A stretch of DNA of 11,632 nucleotides from Bacillota bacterium (lineage in GTDB: Bacteria > Bacillota > Clostridia > Peptostreptococcales > Acidaminobacteraceae): NCBI GenBank assembly GCA_030529205.1, contig JAUMXJ010000018.1:1-11632 (forward strand), written 5' to 3'. Every line of letters starts with the position of its first letter. Positions within the stretch are counted from its first letter, which is position 1. The notes beneath the pieces were generated by a model, which searched no databases, was not told the origin of the DNA, and saw only the letters and a program-made list of their open reading frames with translations. A program made the position numbers and the translations under genes. Of the stretch, positions 1 through 7,698 are shown in pieces.

Positions 1-79
1 CCAGATCGCTGAGGAGGACATGCGGAACAATCCCCATGTTTTCCACATTCGCCTTGGAGAGGAGTGTGTACAGCTCCAT
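1..79 (-). CDS. polC: PolC continuation after an in-frame stop (partial, runs off left edge)
   Basis: The 26 codons after the TGA at 82-80 stay in the polC frame and still look like PolC. Residues G, L, Y, L and S around the stop line up with the stretch of Bacillus PolC that follows the exonuclease (TGLKNLFKLVSLSH there, AG-stop-MELYTLLSKAN here), with no residues gained or lost. The stop therefore replaces one residue, probably a Leu. The first codon after the stop is ATG (79-77), and a GGAGG lies 8 nt upstream of it inside the preceding coding sequence. It could thus be a separately initiated polymerase subunit, or simply the rest of one protein split by an error or mutation. The remaining PHP part and the polymerase, fingers and duplex-binding domains would lie outside the window. 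Confidence 0.7.
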   Translation of the reverse strand, partial: MELYTLLSKANVENMGIVPHVLLSDL

Positions 80-1525
80 TCATCCTGCCTCCGATTTCAC
101 AAGCACAAGAACCTTGCTCGGCCTGGCGCTCTTGACATCGAGATTCTCTCGCATATAGGCGTTCAATTCGCCCACCGTGTTCAGACCCTTATCGGCGAAC
201 AGCTTGGTAAAATACATAAATGCGCTTGCCGTCACATCCGCATCGGCGACCGCCCTGTGGTGATTGGAGAACGGAATTTTCAAATGCCTGACCAAGGTTT
301 CCAGACCGTATCGTTTAATCGGCAAAAACTGTCTCGCCAATTGGATCGTGTCGATTGAAGCAAAGGTCGGGATGTTTCTCTCCATGCACAATTTGTTGAT
401 GAAGGACATATCGAAGTCCGCATTGTGCGCAACCAGCGGAAGATCCCCGACAAAATCCGCAAATCGCAAAAATACTTCGTCGATTGAAGGTGCTCCGGCA
501 AGCATGTCATCGGTGATATTCGTCAGATTTTTCGTGAACTCGGATAAGGGCTTGTCATAACGGACAAAACTTGAAAAAGTGTCTACAACCGTATTCCCTT
601 CGACTTTCACGGCTCCGATTTCGATAATCTGCTCATTTCTCGCCGATAGTCCTGTCGTTTCAATGTCAAAAACGACAAAGCGCCCCGACAGCGGATAATC
701 GTCATCGATTCCTTTAATAAACGGACTGACGTCATCGACCACATAGGTATCCATCCCGTAGATAACTTTAAAGTTATTGGATTTCCCGAATGCATGCGCG
801 TCAATAAATCCCTGTGTCGACGCATTGTCTGTTATGGCAAGCGCAGGATGTCCCCATTTTTTCGCAAGTTCGAAATGCTCTTTTACGGACCCCAATCCGT
901 CCTGTTCGCTGATATTGGTATGCAGATGGAGCTCCACACGTTTGCGGACCGCATTGTCCCACCGTTCAAAAGGATTTGGTATAAAATTGAGCTTGGTGAT
1001 CATGATCGAATCGTCTCGATCAAAAGAATCATAGGAAACACGACCTTGTATTTTTACGAACTGTCCGAGTTTCAGCACGGACATAATCGCCGCGGCGTCT
1101 TCCGCATTTTTCGCAAAATATTTTCCTCCGATTCCCCCCGTCAGATCACAAATCCCGAGGATGACGAGCACCTTCTCATCTTTCAGCGAAAAAGAGTCGA
1201 GAATCGTCAGTTGACCGCTGATAACAACGCTTCCGCCGGTCAGACGCGCTTCGTCGATGGAAACAGGCTCCGCACTGATTTTTCCAAAAAAATTCATTTT
1301 CGGAGTCTTGGGCAATGTCTTTTCCGCCTCCCGTATTAAAAGGAGTTTGCCGCCCGATACCGTCAGGACCTTGCTGATGCTTTTCCCTAAAAAATACGTG
1401 ACGGTCTGAACGCTGTCCAGATTTTTCAGTATCTCAAGAACATCAGAGTCTGACGGAAAATCAGACTCTGTGCTCACATATACATTCAAATTCGAAGTTT
1501 TTTTATCGTAGATATACTTCGGCAT
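80..1525 (-). CDS. polC: DNA polymerase III PolC, N-terminal part with OB fold, PHP part 1 and 3'-5' exonuclease
   Basis: PolC is the replicative DNA polymerase of low-GC Gram-positives, with a built-in proofreading exonuclease. In these 481 residues I see an OB-fold-like region (about 98-185), the start of the PHP domain (HLHT at 200-203) and an inserted DEDDh exonuclease. The exonuclease has DIETTG at 287-292, HNADFD at 367-372 and the HHRAVADAD block at 422-430, so all catalytic residues are present. The reading frame ends at TGA (82-80), about a third of the way into a protein family usually near 1,400 residues, and coding similarity continues beyond. The part before the PHP domain is about 195 residues, against roughly 330 in Bacillus, so the usual N-terminal domains are mostly missing. 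The PHP motif ITDN (231-234) has Asn where a metal-binding His is usual. The start ATG has AGGAGA upstream and lies 8 nt after the ispG stop, in the same operon. Confidence 0.9.
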   Translation of the reverse strand: MPKYIYDKKTSNLNVYVSTESDFPSDSDVLEILKNLDSVQTVTYFLGKSISKVLTVSGGKLLLIREAEKTLPKTPKMNFFGKISAEPVSIDEARLTGGSVVISGQLTILDSFSLKDEKVLVILGICDLTGGIGGKYFAKNAEDAAAIMSVLKLGQFVKIQGRVSYDSFDRDDSIMITKLNFIPNPFERWDNAVRKRVELHLHTNISEQDGLGSVKEHFELAKKWGHPALAITDNASTQGFIDAHAFGKSNNFKVIYGMDTYVVDDVSPFIKGIDDDYPLSGRFVVFDIETTGLSARNEQIIEIGAVKVEGNTVVDTFSSFVRYDKPLSEFTKNLTNITDDMLAGAPSIDEVFLRFADFVGDLPLVAHNADFDMSFINKLCMERNIPTFASIDTIQLARQFLPIKRYGLETLVRHLKIPFSNHHRAVADADVTASAFMYFTKLFADKGLNTVGELNAYMRENLDVKSARPSKVLVLVKSEAG

Positions 1526-1533
1526 ACTGTCTC

Positions 1534-2580
1534 CTAATACTCTAAAATCATTCTCTTCAATTCGTCGAGAACATTCGATTCGCCGATTTTTTTCAGGATT
1601 TTCCCCTTGGTGAATAAAAGATATTCCCCATTACCGCCCGCGACTCCGATATCCGCGTCCATCGCCTCGCCGGGACCGTTAACCGCGCAACCCATCACCG
1701 CCACAGTCAAATTTTTTTCTATTCCCTGCACGGACTCTTCCAATTTCTCCGCCAGCTCGCTGACATTAACATTGGTTCTGCCGCAGGTCGGACACGCGAT
1801 GACATTGACACCGAATCGTCTGATGTTCAGAGACGACAAGATGGCCTTGGCACATCTGATTTCTTCTCTCGGATCTGCCGACAGGCTGACACGCATCGTC
1901 TGTCCGATTCCCTGTTGAAGAAGGATTCCGAGACCCACGGCGCTTTTTATCGCACCGGTGTAAAGGGTACCGGTTTCCGTAATCCCGATGTGCATCGGGT
2001 ATGAATAGTTCCGGTCTATTTCCTGACAAACGCGAAGCGTCTCACCTACATCACTCGATTTGACGGCGATGACGATATCATGAAAGTCCAGCTCTTCCAG
2101 AGTCGAGACCTCTCTCTCCACCGCGCGTACCATGGCCTGTTCTTTTCCGTAACGCTCGACATCCCCGCGATTCACGGAACCGGAATTCACGCCGATGCGA
2201 ATCGGAATCTTTGCCGTTTTAGCTTCTTTCACCACTGCGGCAACACGATCTTTTCCGCCGATATTGCCCGGATTGATCCGCACTTTGTCGATGCCGTTTT
2301 CAATTGCCTTCAGCGCAAGGCGATAGTCAAAATGGATATCCGCAACCAACGGAATCCGCGTACGCCTCTTAATTTCCTTTATTGCAAGCGCCGAAGTCTC
2401 GTCCGGAACGGCAATACGAACAATTTCGCAGCCGACATCGGTCAATTCTTCAATCTGTCTGACCGTATCGGATACACAGTCCGTCTTCGTATTGCACATC
2501 GACTGAATCGCGACGGGATGATTTCCGCCAATCACGACATGACCGATCCGCACTTCCCTTTTCATTCTCTTATCACTCAT
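1534..2580 (-). CDS. ispG: 4-hydroxy-3-methylbut-2-enyl diphosphate synthase (flavodoxin type) IspG/GcpE
   Basis: IspG is the penultimate enzyme of the MEP pathway. It is a cytosolic 4Fe-4S enzyme that reductively converts methylerythritol cyclodiphosphate to HMBPP. At 348 residues it has the usual length of the short bacterial form. Visible marks are the N-terminal TIM-barrel core (VADIHFDYRLAL at 79-90, then RINPGNIGG at 101-109) and the cluster ligands C263, C266 (ACPTCGRTN) and C298 with E305 (MGCAVNGPGEA). The ATG at 2580 is chosen because AAGG lies 7 nt upstream; a Met at residue 6 is a weaker alternative. It starts 4 nt after the rseP stop and ends 8 nt before polC. Having dxr two genes upstream places two MEP steps in one transcript. 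Confidence 0.97.
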   Translation of the reverse strand: MSDKRMKREVRIGHVVIGGNHPVAIQSMCNTKTDCVSDTVRQIEELTDVGCEIVRIAVPDETSALAIKEIKRRTRIPLVADIHFDYRLALKAIENGIDKVRINPGNIGGKDRVAAVVKEAKTAKIPIRIGVNSGSVNRGDVERYGKEQAMVRAVEREVSTLEELDFHDIVIAVKSSDVGETLRVCQEIDRNYSYPMHIGITETGTLYTGAIKSAVGLGILLQQGIGQTMRVSLSADPREEIRCAKAILSSLNIRRFGVNVIACPTCGRTNVNVSELAEKLEESVQGIEKNLTVAVMGCAVNGPGEAMDADIGVAGGNGEYLLFTKGKILKKIGESNVLDELKRMILEY

Positions 2581-2584
2581 CTCA

Positions 2585-3607
2585 CTACCTTACAAATAAT
2601 CTGGTGATGTCGTTGTAGAATGTCAATACCACCAAAAAGAGAATAAACATAAATCCGATGATCACCAGAGTATTTTCCAATTTTCTGTTCAGCCTCTTTC
2701 CCGTAATCATCTCCGCTATCACCATCAAAGACCTTCCTCCGTCAAATGCGGGGATGGGAAGCAGGTTGATCACGCCGATGTTGATGGAGATAAATCCCGT
2801 CAAATATATCAGATTCACCAAACCCATCTGCCTGACATCGTCGACAACTTTGTACAATCCGATCGGACCGACCAGATCCTTTGTCACCTCCGGTTTGAAA
2901 ATATTGCGGAGCAGTTCGAAAATCCCGGCAAACATTCCCAAGAATACGGTTACCGTCTGAGAGAAAACACTGCCGAACTCCTTGACCGGTTTCGGTCGGA
3001 CACCGATGAGCCATCTTCCCGTTTCCGCCTCTCTCTCCGCTTGGATACGAATGCGCATGTTTTCTTTCGCTCCCGCACGCTCCCGCACAATTGAAACCTC
3101 AAGCGCACCGTCTTCGGAGCTCGAAATCTGCTGAATCACCTCACTCCACTTTTCTATCTTTTCCTGATTGATTTCTACAATTCTGTCTCCATCAAGGATT
3201 CCGGCTCGATATGCAGGGGTATCGTTCCCCGCTACAAGTACCACATTCGTTATTGTACCTGTTAACGAGAAGAACAACAGAATCAACAAAAATCCGAGCA
3301 CAAAATTGTTAAAAACTCCCGCCAGCAGTATTCCCAATCTGGCCAGCGGACTTTTTTGGGTAAAACTTCCCTGCTCATCCGATTCCTCATTCTCCCCTTC
3401 CATACTGACAAATCCCCCTATGGGAATCGCCCTGACGGAGTACCTGGTGCCGTTTTTTTCTCTGGAATACAAAACGGGACCCATTCCGATCGCAAACTCG
3501 TGAACCGTGACTCCATTCCATTTCGCCATCAGAAAGTGCCCGAGTTCGTGGACAAAAACAACAACCGATATAATCAAAAAAAACAACAGCAAATTAATTA
3601 TGCTCAT
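2585..3607 (-). CDS. rseP: RIP metalloprotease RseP/RasP (site-2 protease, M50)
   Basis: This is a zinc protease that cuts substrates within the membrane, such as anti-sigma factors already trimmed by a site-1 protease and remnant signal peptides. Its 340 residues show the HELGH zinc motif at 20-24 inside the first membrane segment. A second hydrophobic segment (about 90-115) carries AGVFNN where AGPxxN is common. A PDZ domain follows at about 125-205 (PAYRAGILDGDRIVEINQ), and a C-terminal membrane segment has PIPAFDGGR (285-292), in which D289 is the third zinc ligand. A last helix spans about 312-330. The ATG has AGGAG upstream, and 37 nt separate it from dxr. The substrate here cannot be inferred; in Bacillus the homologue RasP acts on RsiW and FtsL. 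Confidence 0.95.
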   Translation of the reverse strand: MSIINLLLFFLIISVVVFVHELGHFLMAKWNGVTVHEFAIGMGPVLYSREKNGTRYSVRAIPIGGFVSMEGENEESDEQGSFTQKSPLARLGILLAGVFNNFVLGFLLILLFFSLTGTITNVVLVAGNDTPAYRAGILDGDRIVEINQEKIEKWSEVIQQISSSEDGALEVSIVRERAGAKENMRIRIQAEREAETGRWLIGVRPKPVKEFGSVFSQTVTVFLGMFAGIFELLRNIFKPEVTKDLVGPIGLYKVVDDVRQMGLVNLIYLTGFISINIGVINLLPIPAFDGGRSLMVIAEMITGKRLNRKLENTLVIIGFMFILFLVVLTFYNDITRLFVR

Positions 3608-3644
3608 GACAAAACTCCTATTGTAACGCGATAGACAGAGTGTC

Positions 3645-4739
3645 CTACGACGACATAATGCGGGACACCGAGTCGGCAGCAGTCTGTTTGGAGAGAAGAA
3701 TGCTGTCTTCCAACTGCTTTAAGTCCGTCAAAGGCTCATTGACCGTCGCATCCATGACGTCTTCAATAACGGACGCAATCTCATAAAATGAAATCCGATC
3801 TTGTAAATACGCCTCAACCGCGACTTCATTCGCCGCATTCAGTACAGCAGGAAGAATGCCTCCGGCCTCTGCAGCCTCCATTGCGAGTCTTAGGCACGGG
3901 AAGACTTGCAAATCCGGTTTAAAAAAACTCATTTTTCCCAGTGCGGCAAAATCCAACCGATTCAGCTCCAGATTTTTTCGACCCGTAAGCGCAAAATGAA
4001 TGGGCTGTCTCATATCAGGCTTTGAGAGCTCCGCAAGCAGCGAACCGTCGAGAAACCTTACCATGCTGTGGATGATACTCTCAGGATGAATCAGAACTTC
4101 AATCTGTGACAAACGCAAGTCAAACAGATGCATGGCTTCTATGATTTCCAGTCCTTTGTTCATCATGGTCGCACTGTCGATCGATATCTTTCTGCCCATA
4201 TTCCAATTCGGGTGTTTGAGTGCTTCGGAAGCCTTCTTGCTCCTAATTTCATCATAGGACAAAAAACGGAACGGTCCTCCGGATGCAGTAAGAACGACAC
4301 TTTCAATATCGTCGGCCTTTAAACTTCCATGAAGACACTGATAGATTGCCGAATGCTCCGAATCCACAGGAATCAGATGCTCCGTATTTTCCTTCATAAC
4401 CAGCGAACCCGCCGCCACCAAGGTCTCCTTGTTGGCGAGCGCAACTTTCTTTCCCGCACGCAATGCCGTGACGGCGGCGCGAATTCCCGCCGTCCCCGTT
4501 ATGGAGTGTAATACGATATCCACTTCATCATCCTCGACAAGGCTCTCCAGCGAGGAGGCATCTTCGATTGCGGTACAGACCGTGCGCTTCGGATGAAATT
4601 CTTCTTCTATCGCTTTTGCAAGAGATGCATTGCCGTGATACGAAAAAGAGTGCAGGCACAGATTCGGAGTCCTGCGAATGACATCCAGCGCCTGGGTTCC
4701 GATACTTCCTGTAGCTCCTAAAATACAAATCTTCTTCAT
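3645..4739 (-). CDS. dxr: 1-deoxy-D-xylulose 5-phosphate reductoisomerase
   Basis: Dxr (IspC) is the first committed step of the MEP pathway, the NADPH- and metal-dependent conversion of DXP to MEP, and the target of fosmidomycin. The 364-residue protein has the dinucleotide motif GATGSIG at 8-14, LANKETLVAAG at 101-111, metal ligands D126 and E128 in PVDSEHSAI, TASGGPFR at 151-158, and NWNMGRKISIDSATMMNKGLE at 178-198 with the third metal ligand E198. Length and motif order are normal. Its ATG overlaps the cdsA stop in an ATGA (4 nt), so the two are probably translationally coupled. The stop is TAG. Confidence 0.97.
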   Translation of the reverse strand: MKKICILGATGSIGTQALDVIRRTPNLCLHSFSYHGNASLAKAIEEEFHPKRTVCTAIEDASSLESLVEDDEVDIVLHSITGTAGIRAAVTALRAGKKVALANKETLVAAGSLVMKENTEHLIPVDSEHSAIYQCLHGSLKADDIESVVLTASGGPFRFLSYDEIRSKKASEALKHPNWNMGRKISIDSATMMNKGLEIIEAMHLFDLRLSQIEVLIHPESIIHSMVRFLDGSLLAELSKPDMRQPIHFALTGRKNLELNRLDFAALGKMSFFKPDLQVFPCLRLAMEAAEAGGILPAVLNAANEVAVEAYLQDRISFYEIASVIEDVMDATVNEPLTDLKQLEDSILLSKQTAADSVSRIMSS

Positions 4740-5515
4740 GGAATACTCACATAGGATAAAAACACGAAAAATGTAGGAAATACCAGCAAGTAGGAATCGA
4801 AACGATCCAAGAGTCCGCCATGTCCGGGAATGATATCTCCATAGTCCTTAATCCCGATTTCTCGCTTTATTTTTGAAGCTGCGAAATCACCGAACTGCGA
4901 AACCAGACTCAACAATATCACAATCGGAATAAAGCAATACAGAATGTGCATCGGCAAATGGAGCACATAAATCATGTAGGTTCCGGAAATCAGGGTAGAA
5001 ATCATCAATCCTCCGATCAGACCTTCGACCGTCTTCTTAGGACTGATCTTCGGCACAAGTTTGGTTCTCCCGATCAGCCTTCCCGTGATGTATGCGAAGA
5101 TATCCGTCATCATCGGAATAAGCAAGGACAGCAGAAAATAAGATGTACCGTAGAGTTTCAATATCTTCAATGCAAAATAAATCGGAATTGCAATGTAGAC
5201 AATTGACAGTGACGCGACTGCAAACTTTTTGATATTGCTGCTCGAAAAGACAAATAAAAGCACATTTAATGTGCAGACCGCGGCGGTAAACGGCTCCATT
5301 TTTATGTCGAAATGCACCGAAATACCTATGAGAATTACCGAGAGGTATCCCACAATACTTTTCTGAATCTCCAGAGCGCGATTGAGCTCAAAAATCATCA
5401 GTATGCCCGTCAGGGTGACAAGAGAATGCATTGCAATCTCTCCCATATAAAAAACCGTCGCCAATATGAAAAATGCAACAAAGGTCGAAATGTTCCTTTT
5501 TACAAATTCACTCAT
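4736..5515 (-). CDS. cdsA: Phosphatidate cytidylyltransferase (CDP-diacylglycerol synthase)
   Basis: CdsA is an integral membrane enzyme that makes CDP-diacylglycerol from phosphatidic acid and CTP, the precursor of all bacterial phospholipids. It has 259 residues, most of them in about seven to eight hydrophobic segments. The family signature lies at about 214-240 (SKIKREIGIKD, then PGHGGLLDRFD) and matches the CDP-diglyceride synthetase pattern residue for residue. The upstream SPKKTVEG block is at 158-165. AGAGGAG precedes the ATG, and 21 nt separate it from uppS. The TGA stop overlaps the dxr start. Its place between uppS and dxr is the standard Bacillota order. Confidence 0.96.
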   Translation of the reverse strand: MSEFVKRNISTFVAFFILATVFYMGEIAMHSLVTLTGILMIFELNRALEIQKSIVGYLSVILIGISVHFDIKMEPFTAAVCTLNVLLFVFSSSNIKKFAVASLSIVYIAIPIYFALKILKLYGTSYFLLSLLIPMMTDIFAYITGRLIGRTKLVPKISPKKTVEGLIGGLMISTLISGTYMIYVLHLPMHILYCFIPIVILLSLVSQFGDFAASKIKREIGIKDYGDIIPGHGGLLDRFDSYLLVFPTFFVFLSYVSIP

Positions 5516-5536
5516 AAACTCCTCTTATGATCAATA

Positions 5537-6220
5537 TCATGAAAGTCCGCCAAAACGACGATTACGTTTTTTGTATTCCTCAAGACATTCAATCAACATT
5601 TTTTTATTAAAATCCGGCCACAAGACATCCAAAAACATAAACTCGGAATACGCGTGCTGCCACAACAGATAATTGCTGAGACGTTTCTCTCCGCCCGTTC
5701 GTATCAGAAGATCGGGAGGATTCTTCACCATCAGCTTCGATTCGAATAAATCCGCGTCGATCTCATCCCGATTGAGTTCCCCCGAAGCCACCGAAGAGGC
5801 TATTTTTTTGACCGCCGAAAGAATCTCGTACTGCCCCCCGTAGTCCACCGCAATATTGATGACGATTCCGGTATTGTCCTTTGTCAAATGCTCCGAATCT
5901 TCAATCAATTGCACAATCTTAGGGGACAGTCTGTCACGATTCCCGACTACACGAAAAACCCCGTTGCTTTGATGAATTTCTTTCACCTGCGACTTTAAAC
6001 TCTCCTCAAAAAGCTTCATCAGCAACGAGACTTCCGTCTTCGGTCGTTTCCAATTCTCCGTTGAAAAGGCATAAAAAGTTGCCTCTAAAACCCCCTGCTC
6101 GGAAAGAGCAGGAATGATTTTTCGAAGCACCTTTGCGCCTTCTCTATGTCCCAGTGTTCTCGGCAGTTTTCTGGATTCGGCCCAGCGACCGTTTCCGTCC
6201 ATAATAAAGGAAATATGCAT
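5537..6220 (-). CDS. uppS: Isoprenyl transferase (undecaprenyl diphosphate synthase)
   Basis: UppS condenses isopentenyl diphosphate onto farnesyl diphosphate in cis to make C55 undecaprenyl diphosphate, the lipid carrier for peptidoglycan and wall polymers. The 227 residues carry the catalytic IMDGNGRWA (6-14, with D8), the FSTENWKRP block (52-60), and the C-terminal RTGGEKRLSN (174-183) with YSEFMFLDVLWPDF (191-204). The protein begins almost directly at the first motif, so it lacks the 10-25 residue leader found in many homologues; its first codon overlaps the frr stop by one base (TAATG). The C-terminus, NRRFGGLS then TGA, is typical and shows that TGA is an ordinary stop in this genome. 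Confidence 0.96.
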   Translation of the reverse strand: MHISFIMDGNGRWAESRKLPRTLGHREGAKVLRKIIPALSEQGVLEATFYAFSTENWKRPKTEVSLLMKLFEESLKSQVKEIHQSNGVFRVVGNRDRLSPKIVQLIEDSEHLTKDNTGIVINIAVDYGGQYEILSAVKKIASSVASGELNRDEIDADLFESKLMVKNPPDLLIRTGGEKRLSNYLLWQHAYSEFMFLDVLWPDFNKKMLIECLEEYKKRNRRFGGLS

Positions 6221-6768
6221 TAAACTTCCATGATTTCCTTACACTTTTCTTCCGCCAGCGCATCCACCTTGGAAATGAAATCATCAACTTTTTTCTGGAT
6301 ATCTTTCTCGGTTTTGGTTCTGTCGTCCTCTGTGATTTCCTTATCTTTTTCCTGTTTTTTCACAAAGTCCACAGCATCTCTTCTCATATTGCGGATTGCC
6401 ACCTTTGCGTCCTCCGCCAGCTTCTTCGCATCCTTTGTGAGTTCGACGCGCCTCTCTTCAGTAAGCATCGGCATAATCAGACGAATCACTTTGCCGTCGT
6501 TGGACGGGTTGATTCCGAGATTGGCGGCCTGAATCGCACGCTCCATTTCTTTCAGTGCGGAAGCATCATACGGCTGCACCTGTATAATCCTCGGCTCGGG
6601 AACCGAAATACTCGCCAACTGTTTTAGCGGAGTTGTCGTGCCGTAGTATTCCATGGTAACCCGATCCAGGAGCATCGGATTGGCTCTTCCCGCTTTAAGC
6701 TGGGTATATTCCTCTTTCAAAAACGCAAGTGTCTTCTTCATTTTGTCTTCTAAACTCTGAACTGTCAT
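6220..6768 (-). CDS. frr: Ribosome recycling factor
   Basis: RRF works with EF-G after termination to split the 70S ribosome from mRNA and deacylated tRNA. The protein is 182 residues, close to the usual 185. It has the typical start (LEDKMKKTLAFLKEEYTQLKAGRANP), the domain II block PLKQLASISVPEPR (47-60), INPSNDGKVIRLIMP (86-100), and the long C-terminal helix with LTEERRVEL and KDAKKLAEDAKVAIRNMRRD. AAAAGGAG lies upstream of the ATG. It is 48 nt downstream of pyrH and overlaps the uppS start by one base. Confidence 0.97.
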   Translation of the reverse strand: MTVQSLEDKMKKTLAFLKEEYTQLKAGRANPMLLDRVTMEYYGTTTPLKQLASISVPEPRIIQVQPYDASALKEMERAIQAANLGINPSNDGKVIRLIMPMLTEERRVELTKDAKKLAEDAKVAIRNMRRDAVDFVKKQEKDKEITEDDRTKTEKDIQKKVDDFISKVDALAEEKCKEIMEV

Positions 6769-6816
6769 ATGTACTCCTTTTGATTTTTATGATATTCCTG
6801 ACCGATATTTACGGTA

Positions 6817-7509
6817 CTACGAATTGCCGGTAACCAGGGTTCCGACATTGGTTCCGAGGACAGCAGACGCAATATTCTCGGGTCTGTCAAGTCCGAACAC
6901 CCTGATATCGATTTTGTTTTCCATACATATCGCCATTGCGGTCAAATCCATCACTTTCAATCTCATATCGATTGCTTTTGAAATATCGATCTGCTCAAAC
7001 TTGACGGCATCGGCATGAATCGCAGGGTCCTTATCATATACCCCGTCAATATTTTTTGCGAGCAAAATTCCGTCGACACGGAGTTCCGCCGCTCTCAGAG
7101 CGGCACCGGAGTCCGTTGTAAAAAATGGAGAACCCGTTCCGCCGCTGACGATAACCACCTCATTGTCCTGAAGAGCTCGCACTGCCTCTACAACGCTGTA
7201 TCTCTCAGCCACTCCGTCAACCGCAAACGCGCTGAAATGACGATTTGGAATCCCGTTTCTGGTGAAGGCGTCGGAGAGCGCGACGGAGTTCATCACGGTG
7301 GCGAGCATCCCCATGTGATCTGCGGACGCCTTGTTCATTCGATCGGTTTGTCGACCCCTCCAAAAATTGCCCGCACCGACAACCACCACCAATTGTGCAT
7401 CAATTCCTCGAATCACATTTGCCAAACGATCCAAAAAATCATCGTTGATTCCATGCTTATTGCCTGCCGCAAGAGCTTCGCCGCTGAGTTTTAATACAAA
7501 TCTTTTCAT
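6817..7509 (-). CDS. pyrH: Uridylate kinase (UMP kinase, PyrH)
   Basis: PyrH phosphorylates UMP to UDP with ATP. It is an essential hexameric enzyme of the amino acid kinase fold, usually activated by GTP and inhibited by UTP. Motifs, numbered from the chosen start, are KLSGEAL (7-13), VGAGNFWRGRQ (44-54), DHMGMLATVMNSVALSDAF (64-82), SGGTGSPFFTTDSGAALRA (122-140) and AKNIDGVYDKDP (151-162). I chose the ATG at 7509 because homologues begin at this point and GAGAGG lies just upstream, though with only about 3 nt spacing. In-frame ATGs at 7527 and 7542 could add 6 or 11 residues. It is the first gene after the tsf terminator and seems to open the pyrH-polC transcription unit. Confidence 0.94.
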   Translation of the reverse strand: MKRFVLKLSGEALAAGNKHGINDDFLDRLANVIRGIDAQLVVVVGAGNFWRGRQTDRMNKASADHMGMLATVMNSVALSDAFTRNGIPNRHFSAFAVDGVAERYSVVEAVRALQDNEVVIVSGGTGSPFFTTDSGAALRAAELRVDGILLAKNIDGVYDKDPAIHADAVKFEQIDISKAIDMRLKVMDLTAMAICMENKIDIRVFGLDRPENIASAVLGTNVGTLVTGNS

Positions 7510-7542
7510 AATCCTCTCACTCTTCATAGTTTGCCTACTCAT

Positions 7543-7640
7543 TCTACTATAAAATCGGTATAATTTCTACATTTCACACAACGTTGTTTCCGATTAGAAC
7601 GACTCCAAAATTACGTGAGTGCGGTCGCGAAGATCCTACG
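7543..7640 (-). promoter_or_regulatory. Probable pyrH operon promoter region with a 10-bp palindrome
   Basis: Transcription arriving from tsf should end at the terminator next to this stretch, so a promoter for pyrH and the genes below it is expected here. The minus strand is AT-rich near the gene, with TATACC and TATAGT as possible -10 boxes, but I find no convincing -35 at 16-18 nt from either. A perfect palindrome ACAACGTTGT lies at 7578-7587, just upstream of those boxes. It could be an operator or part of the promoter, but this is inference. The exact promoter is not resolved. Confidence 0.35.
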
Positions 7641-7642
7641 CA

Positions 7643-7674
7643 CAAAAAATGCCCCAAACATTCGTCTGAGGCAT
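7643..7674 (-). terminator. Rho-independent terminator after tsf
   Basis: On the minus strand, ATGCCTCA (7674-7667) pairs with TGGGGCAT (7656-7649), giving an 8-bp stem with one G-U pair and a loop of about 10 nt, directly followed by a run of T (the run shares the last stem base). It lies about 25 nt after the tsf stop and marks the end of the rpsB-tsf unit. Confidence 0.88.
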
Positions 7675-7698
7675 CTTAATTGTACAATCAAATCATCA

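Noticed and set aside
80..82. Selenocysteine at the polC TGA
   Set aside because: PolC homologues have an ordinary hydrophobic residue here, the site is not catalytic, and I see no clear SECIS-type hairpin just downstream in the few bases available.
3608..3644. Promoter between dxr and rseP (TACAAT box)
   Set aside because: No -35-like sequence lies at a suitable distance, and the 37-nt gap is normal within an operon.
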